Positions 58,501 to 64,000 of a stretch of DNA of 64,000 nt are shown here, one piece after another. Within the stretch, counting starts at the first letter, position 1; each line of letters begins with the position of its first letter. The DNA is taken from positions 1-64,000 of the forward strand of contig CAMPET010000124.1 in assembly GCA_946803715.1 (NCBI GenBank), read 5' to 3'. This DNA is from Beroe ovata. Lineage: Eukaryota > Ctenophora > Nuda > Beroida > Beroidae. Under the pieces are notes generated by a model. That model was not told the origin of the DNA, did not search any database, and was given only the letters and a program-made list of their open reading frames with translations. The translations under genes and the position numbers were made by a program.

Positions 58501-58847
58501 CTGCTCTGTATAAGTAGTCGGTTAACACAATTCCTCCCCTCACCAGAGAGTAGACATCAGTACTGGGATGGATGATTTGTATTGTACGGGGCTCCCGCAG
58601 TGTGATCCCAAAGTATCGCAAACTCGGAGTGGGGGATAGAACCCCTCTTTTTCGTCCCTTCAGCTTCTTGATCTTCTGGATAACTGAAATCAGAACTTGC
58701 GTCATCATGGAAACGCATAATCATTCTTCTGTTCATATAGTGGATGATTACGGATGATGTGGGTCGAGATTTCGGGGGAAGGGGGAGTGTCTGACCATTT
58801 TCCTTCTCTGGAGGAGTCTCGACTTCCTTGTCAGCCGGTGGCTGCAT
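52500..58847 (-). CDS. Uncharacterised protein with four tandem copies of a domain of about 110 residues
   Basis: Eleven exons join in frame: 58847-58752, 58675-58544, 58252-58118, 57933-57804, 57671-57511, 57283-57123, 56962-56815, 56078-55920, 55498-55382, 55283-55130 and 52609-52500, covering 501 codons. After a Pro/Glu-rich start, the domain repeats four times: a strand like TIQIIHPSTDVY or KLRVIHCSDNHL, a helix, VWKPGI / TWHYGI / IWKPGL / VGTDGI, a strand ending in GSPFWF / GAPW / EKPWW / LNIWDG, a long helix (LLHQMTLLLTQRNWNLVTSA; ICCHILNKVGELGWQVVLSA) and a closing strand such as TLFFTQ. No signal peptide or membrane helix is seen. I cannot name the family or its function. The C-terminal exons are uncertain. 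Intron 52610-55129 contains an antisense gene. Confidence 0.72.
52617..52690. repeat. 17-bp tandem repeat (gtgagtaacatcattgt)x4
   Basis: Four close copies adjoin the splice-acceptor side of the exon at 52609-52500 on the minus strand. Confidence 0.85.
52700..53895. other. Intron of the four-repeat gene and upstream region of the Cys-rich gene
   Basis: TG-rich near 52720-52800. A minus-strand open stretch at 52812-52957 (VNPDLITQFFPHETQS) follows an acceptor-like site but does not fit the phase of neighbouring exons. The rest is unremarkable and probably contains the promoter of the gene at 53896. Confidence 0.35.
53896..54734 (+). CDS. Secreted Cys-rich protein, GFRA/GAS1-like, nested antisense
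   Basis: Exons 53896-54373 and 54505-54734 join in frame to 235 residues. Residues 1-17 (MNPTIVLLVTLVGCGCA) form a signal peptide. The mature chain has three consecutive cysteine-rich segments; the middle one, SDCDYSYLRCSMDGNCETKL with Cys-Cys-Cys spacing and a later SCTESCFKAYHNL, resembles the GDNF-receptor/GAS1 repeat, and the third (QCLQSVSRCSDHCRYLA ... CSPECRDAYL) repeats the pattern. In vertebrates such domains bind GDNF-family ligands or Hedgehog. No GPI signal or membrane helix is obvious at the C-terminus, so a soluble protein is likely. The gene lies wholly within an intron of the four-repeat gene on the opposite strand. Family assignment rests on cysteine spacing. Confidence 0.68.
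56645..56805. repeat. CA microsatellite with single N at 56713
   Basis: (CA)n interrupted by aacgacac, a single N, and cccccacccctct. It lies just beyond the donor of exon 56962-56815 of the four-repeat gene. The Cys/Val- or His/Thr-rich frames across it are not genes. Confidence 0.85.
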
Positions 58848-59301
58848 GACACCCAACTATGCGACCCGGCGAATCCAAACCAAATTATACCATATTTGGA
58901 GAGGTGCTATGGTAGATCATTGTTTATTACTGTGAAGCGTCATACGAACTATCATCACCATATTGGTTGGGGTTAGGCAGAGGAAGAAGTGTATGGAAAT
59001 TTTGCAATCTACGCAGGACCATTCATCCCCGAATTGAGTGTAGTACCAAACACGAATCCAATGTCAGCATAAACGAGGAAGGGGGAGAGAAAGTAGATAA
59101 CGAGACCCAACGCAGAATTATCATAATATTATCGTAATAATATCATCGCATACTATAGACCGTAGTCCCATCCACATTGTAGGATGTATGTATTAACCCC
59201 CCCCCCTTCCCCGACGTATGACCATGGGGATTGGGGAGGTTATCCTCACATCTTGGGTGAGGATTAGACTTTATTTAGGAGGTGATTATACCCTAGACCC
59301 A

Positions 59302-59455
59302 AACACACACACACACACACACACANNNNNNNNNNNNNNNNNNNNNNNNNNNNNNNNNNNNNNNNNNNNNNNNNNNNNNNNNNNNNNNNNNNNNNNNNNN
59401 NNNNNNNNNNNNNNNNNNNNNNNNNNNNNNNNNNNNNNNACACACACACACACAC
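59302..59455. repeat. CA microsatellite with 114-N gap
   Basis: (CA)n flanks Ns at 59326-59439 on both sides with the same strand bias, so it is a single long CA repeat that assembly could not size. Confidence 0.9.
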
Positions 59456-59749
59456 AAGCACACACAACAAGGGGTTTCCTTGCTTGAACACTATGTGACT
59501 AAAATATATGCGGCATACCTAGACTGTAGCAACTACTCAGAAAAGTAACATAGTTTTCAAAATTACGATTTAATGAAAGCTCCTACATTTAAAGTGATGA
59601 GTCGAGCACGCTTATAAGAAGAGTAAAGCTGGTTCTATTGAACCGTTTTCACAATAAAGAGCCGTTTGGTATAATAGTATAGTAGGGGTATTGGATGTTA
59701 ACAAATTCCCATTAAGTGATTACCCATACTATTGTGATAGGGACATTAA

Positions 59750-60062
59750 GATGTGTGTGTGTGTGTGGGTGTGGGTGTGTATTTTGTGTGTGTGTGTATT
59801 TTGTGTGTATTGTGTATGTTTGTTTCTGTGTGCATGTCTGCCTGTATTTGAATTTGGTTTTTGGTCTGTCTGTGTGTCTCAATGTCCCAGTCCGTGTGTG
59901 TCCCAGAATTTTTTGTTGATGCCTGTTTGTGATAACTGAGTTTCGTTGTTTTTCATGGGTGTTCCTGTGTTTGTCAATGTTTATGTGGTGCATGTGTCTG
60001 TGGTGACATATTTGTGAGTTGTGTCTGTATGTGTCTGTGTGCATTGTGCGCGTCTGCGTGTG
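59750..60062. repeat. Imperfect TG-rich repeat
   Basis: Long tract of gtgtgtgt and tttgtgtgtat variants grading into gtctgtgtg. Open frames are low-complexity. Confidence 0.8.
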
Positions 60063-61245
60063 TAACTGTAGCGCCAGGTGAAGAAGCAATTGCGAGCTCA
60101 CTCTCACACACACACTCACGCATGCTCCTACTACTGCACATCACTATACTGCTCATGCAAACAAGCACCAGTCGTGGCTTATTATTCGTGAACAATGGAA
60201 CTTAATAATATTGGGCTTGCAGCACAATGGTTGTGAAATGTAATCGATGGGCGATGTGAGATTTGTGTGTGTGTAAGTGTGTGAGATTTGTGAGTGTGTG
60301 TGTGAGTGTGTGATATACTGTATGCTCATTTCTCCTGTATGTGTGAACTATTTCATACTCTATTTACTGTGAGCTGCGTTGTATGATCCAGTCACACACT
60401 AGACCCACTGTAAAATTTACATAGATCACTATGCTGTGTGGTAAGATCTGACTCATTACAACTGCTTCATCCCCTGTCCCCCTATCTTATCACCATCAGA
60501 CCTTCGCGCGCAGATGTGCTATTTGTTTGTAAGCAATGATATTATACATCCATGATTTCATCTCTAATGAGCTGCTTCTCCCCTCAGGTCACGGGACAAG
60601 CAATGACGAGCTCTGATTGGTTAACTCCGGGCAAATACTCGCACACGACTGGCTGATACACGCAGGTAAACTGTAACTGTAAGGTGTCGGATATGTTACA
60701 GATGCAAGGCTTTGTTCAAGTTTAAAATTTGACCGAGAGAGTGCTGAAAAGTGGGATCAAAACACGAAGTATGAGATTCAGCTATACCGACATGATATTG
60801 TTATCGGTATGGCCTGTGCAAATATCTATAGACAAGGTAAAAGTTAAAAGTGGTATCGAATTGGCAAAGTTACAACTCTCAAACTTTTGAACGGCTTTCC
60901 ACATACGGACATAAATTGGCATGAAGTAGCTTCAGCTGATGATAGGCGACGCATCAGCAAAAGCACAAACAGGATATCAAACGATATGGAGTATCATAAT
61001 AAACACCTCTAAACAAACAAAGCTTCCGATATCAATAGATAGTAATCAGGAGATACACCTGGAACGCAATAATATACCTAATTAACTGTGAAACGAGACG
61101 CTTTGATAAGACTGAGCTCGTGTCACTTCGACATCCAATCAGATAACCGGAAATACACCCGGATACATGACGTGTCTGTGTTCTCGTGATGATGCATTGT
61201 TGGAATAATTGGGAATATTATCATGATGTTTCAACACAATTTCCC

Positions 61246-61246
61246 N

Positions 61247-61277
<31 letters not shown>
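61246..61277. repeat. N followed by poly-C run of 31
   Basis: A single N at 61246 is followed by 31 consecutive C and then ggg. This is probably the place where a contig end in a homopolymer was joined. Confidence 0.85.
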
Positions 61278-61279
<2 letters not shown>

Positions 61280-63760
61280 GCATGATCTTATAAACTTTGA
61301 TACAGTCATAACTCTATATCCTCAAAGAAAGAGGTCAGGAAATCGATTTCGGCGGGATTGTGCTATTAAACTCGAAGTATGATATAGTAGGAGTTTTGAC
61401 GCTATTTAATTCCTGGTTAGTTTATCATAACCAGACCAAGCACATGGAACATGAAGTACGCCTGAAGACTTACCTTGCTATAATAGAGGATGAAGTGTGT
61501 TGAAAGGTCAGCTGTCTGGCAATTAGTTCGTCACACCTTCATTCCCTTTCCGTGAGACTGCCAGAACTATGATCTTCAATTCATCTGGGAAATTATAAGT
61601 GGTAAAGTGATGTTTTTTCTCAAATCTCTACATTCCACGGATAGTGGCATGAATGGGTATGTTTTCGGCAAACAACAACGGAAAAACGGCATATTATGTT
61701 GAATAATATTCAACGCTCGGAACCTCATCAAACATTATCAGGGTTTTTCATGGTATCGAATTATCCGTTCAATACGATGGCAACTGTATTTTTTAAAGCC
61801 CGTGATAAGTTCTCATGGGGGTCACGAACTCCTAAAGAGTGCTGGAAAACATATGCAGAGAGACAAAATTTGAGGTCATGGAATAAGCCCTAGTAAGATT
61901 ATCCCCTTCCTAAACAGAAGAGCAGATGTATCGAGATTCAGATTAACGAGAGGCAGAGTAACGGATACTATCAGTCATCATCTCATAGATAAACTGCTAT
62001 TGTGACCTCTGAGACAAGTTGGAAGACATATCTAGTGAAGGACCGCAAATGATCTCAGCTACGCTAGGTGTACTACAGCTGATAGTATGCAGATTGTGGA
62101 GATGGATGACTGATGAGACACTATGATACACTATGAGACACTATGAGACACTATGAGCACTGCTGATATTTGTGATGCTGATCATTGACCACCAGTCATG
62201 CTCTGTACTATAGTCTGTGACCTTGTACTGATGACTTGCTGCTAGCGTGGGTTCCTATCAGGCAACAATACGAGTATGATGCCTTTGTGCACTCCGCGGA
62301 ACCATAGCTTGGCTCCTTATGACCTGCTAACGAATGAATATCTGCATATGGAGGTTGATGCGAGTTTTTATCAGAAAGTGTGGCTAGGAATAAGATCGCC
62401 CAGCCCTGCGTAGTCTACAGAATCCCGAACCCATCCCGAATATGCCCGATTTTCACCGTCACTTCCTGGGTCTAACAACTCGACAACCACACCAATCACA
62501 CATATTATGATAGCGCCGTCATTATGAAACATATGTAGCGATTCTAGCAAATTTGTTTCAAAATATATGATACAGATGTAGGGGATATAATCATGTTTAC
62601 CGAGGAGTGGAGTTAGTGAGTAACATATTCGCATAAATCTTGCTGCATTGGTGTAAAAACACGAGGATATGTCGTTACAGGGACGTATTATTGATGGACG
62701 CCAGTCTGGCAGCGGGCGCGGACGTGTTTACTCCTGAAAACTATGGCGTTGGACCATTGGTTTTTAGTGGGTTATGAAGTGTGGCTTTTAGAGGGCGTAT
62801 AAAAGGGGTTTTGTTATGTTTTTAGGCGGTCTGATTTTCTCAAAATAAGCAACCTCTCCCCCTCTATGCGTATGAGAAAGTGCGAGCAAGAGTAAAACAA
62901 ATCACTACTATCTGCTTCTCTTCTCCACACACTCACGCACACGATATAAATATATATTCGATCCACGTCGGGAATTAATTGAATGTCACGCTCATCCACA
63001 CTGAACATACTATGTATTCTACTACTACTACTACTACTGGTGGAAATGAGCTATCCCGGAGCTGATAGATGTTATATAGGCGTGTGTAATGTGTCAGTGA
63101 CATGTTTATATAGGCAAACATGAGGCGTCTCTGTCAAGATAAACTCGGTCTAAGTGGAAGTGTAAGATGTCGACTGTCAGTGTCAACTATAATATTCTAC
63201 GGTGGGATGTCGAGATCAGGGCACGTCAACGGAGCTCGTGTTTTCATTCAGCTATCGATAGAGTTTGTGTTTTAAGTCAGTCATCAGCGTCGTGTATAAT
63301 CATTTGTAGCTGAATCATCAACAAACAAACCAAACACTATAACGCTTCACTAAAGAAAACAGTTCTATAAAAACGAGAATAATATGGCCATTAATTCATA
63401 ACTATATTAGCACGCGACTGAAAACAAAGAAATAGGTTAACACAGAACTTTGCACACAAAACGCAATCAAGTTTTCCTCATTCAGTAGCTAGTATTCCTC
63501 ACGAAACCTCAGCTTAACTGTAAATATATACTGCAATTTAAACGCCATGTTTCGATGAAAGACCCCGGACATGAGTAGGAATTCACACGGGAACACTATT
63601 TTTAAAAGCACATGTGTCACTTCGATATAAACGACGAATCTGGATACTGTAAGGTGGTGAAAATGTTCGAAAAACAAGGCACGTTTTCGCGCAGCCTGCG
63701 TGCATCACGGACTATGATAATAGTGGTGATGTTTTTACTGATTCTCTGGAACTAGTACTG
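61278..63760. other. No gene seen; short simple repeats
   Basis: Holds a 10-bp tandem repeat acactatgag x4 at about 62117-62156 and (cta)n at about 63017-63037. A TATA-like stretch gcgtataaaagggg occurs near 62797. No frame is long or recognisable enough to call. Confidence 0.45.
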
Positions 63761-64000
63761 TGTTCGCTGTACATTGTACACTGTACATTGTGCATTGTGC
63801 ACTGAGACACTGTACACTGTACAGTCTGTACGCCACACTAGTGTGCAGTCAGCAGTGCTATTTGTTGTTGCACCCTGTATTCCGTATAGTATACTCAGTA
63901 TATACTCAATACCGTGTACAGTATACACAGTGTATACCGTGTACAGTGTACATTGTAACTTACTGTCTACACAGTGTGTACAATGTACACACTGCGTGGA
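63760..64000. repeat. GTAC-rich, self-complementary low-complexity region
   Basis: Dense imperfect copies of tgtacactgtacattgtg and gtatacacagtgtataccgt, in both orientations, reach the window edge. Most short words here are palindromic (tgtaca, gtatac), so the strand can fold at many positions. The region continues beyond the window. Confidence 0.75.

Larger units (their letters stand above)
58900..61240. other. Upstream of the four-repeat gene; simple repeats, no gene
   Basis: Contains the CA microsatellite with gap (59302-59455), TG tracts at 59750-60060 and 60255-60315, and AT-rich unique sequence. A splice-bounded stretch at about 60588-60667 (VTGQAMTSSDWLTPGKYSHT then stop) is the only exon-like item, too short to call. 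Confidence 0.4.

Overview
The window is animal nuclear DNA. Genes are split by GT-AG introns. Orthologues of conserved animal proteins are recognisable: TMEM258, RPS27, TXNDC9, NUP93, HYLS1, NXT1/2, TTC12, DNAJA3/Tid1 and a GMAP-210-like golgin. Intergenic DNA is AT-rich and full of CA/TG microsatellites, several of which end in runs of N. The species cannot be fixed from sequence alone. An invertebrate is likely, possibly an early-branching animal such as a sponge, but this is inference. Single Ns at 998, 4700, 42168, 56713 and 61246 look like contig joins, and two of them border structures that may be assembly artefacts.

Layout. 1-10.5 kb: a golgin gene (-), TMEM258 (-) and RPS27 (+). The block 999-4699, bounded by two single Ns, is a second and somewhat diverged copy of 5710-10076; it is probably the other haplotype scaffolded in place, or else a tandem duplication. 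11.7-17.6 kb: a compact minus-strand cluster of TXNDC9, an intronless NUP93 and HYLS1. 20.2-28.8 kb (+): exons of a long Gln/Asn-rich protein. 30.0-38.3 kb (+): an 804-residue armadillo-repeat protein in which most repeats occupy one phase-1 exon of 132 nt or close to it. The Gln-rich exons splice in frame into the armadillo exons, so the two may be one gene with a second promoter. 39.5 kb: a small secreted Lys/Glu/Ala-rich protein. 40,992-42,167: a 1.18-kb near-perfect palindrome ending exactly at an N. 42.4-50.9 kb (+): NXT, TTC12 and DNAJA3, with a two-membrane-segment protein nested antisense in DNAJA3 intron 2. 51.7-58.8 kb (-): a gene encoding four tandem copies of a domain of about 110 residues that I cannot assign to a named family; a GFRA/GAS1-like cysteine-rich secreted protein is nested antisense in one of its introns. 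59-64 kb: no supported gene, only simple repeats and a GTAC-rich tail.

How the genes fit together. No pathway is encoded as a unit. HYLS1 (centriole/cilium), TTC12 (dynein-arm preassembly) and the GMAP-210-like golgin (Golgi tether, IFT20 partner in vertebrates) all relate to cilia or Golgi trafficking, but the clustering may be chance. The most unusual material is the four-repeat family, the exon-per-repeat armadillo gene with its possible Gln-rich extension, the two nested genes, and the inverted and dispersed GC-rich repeats.
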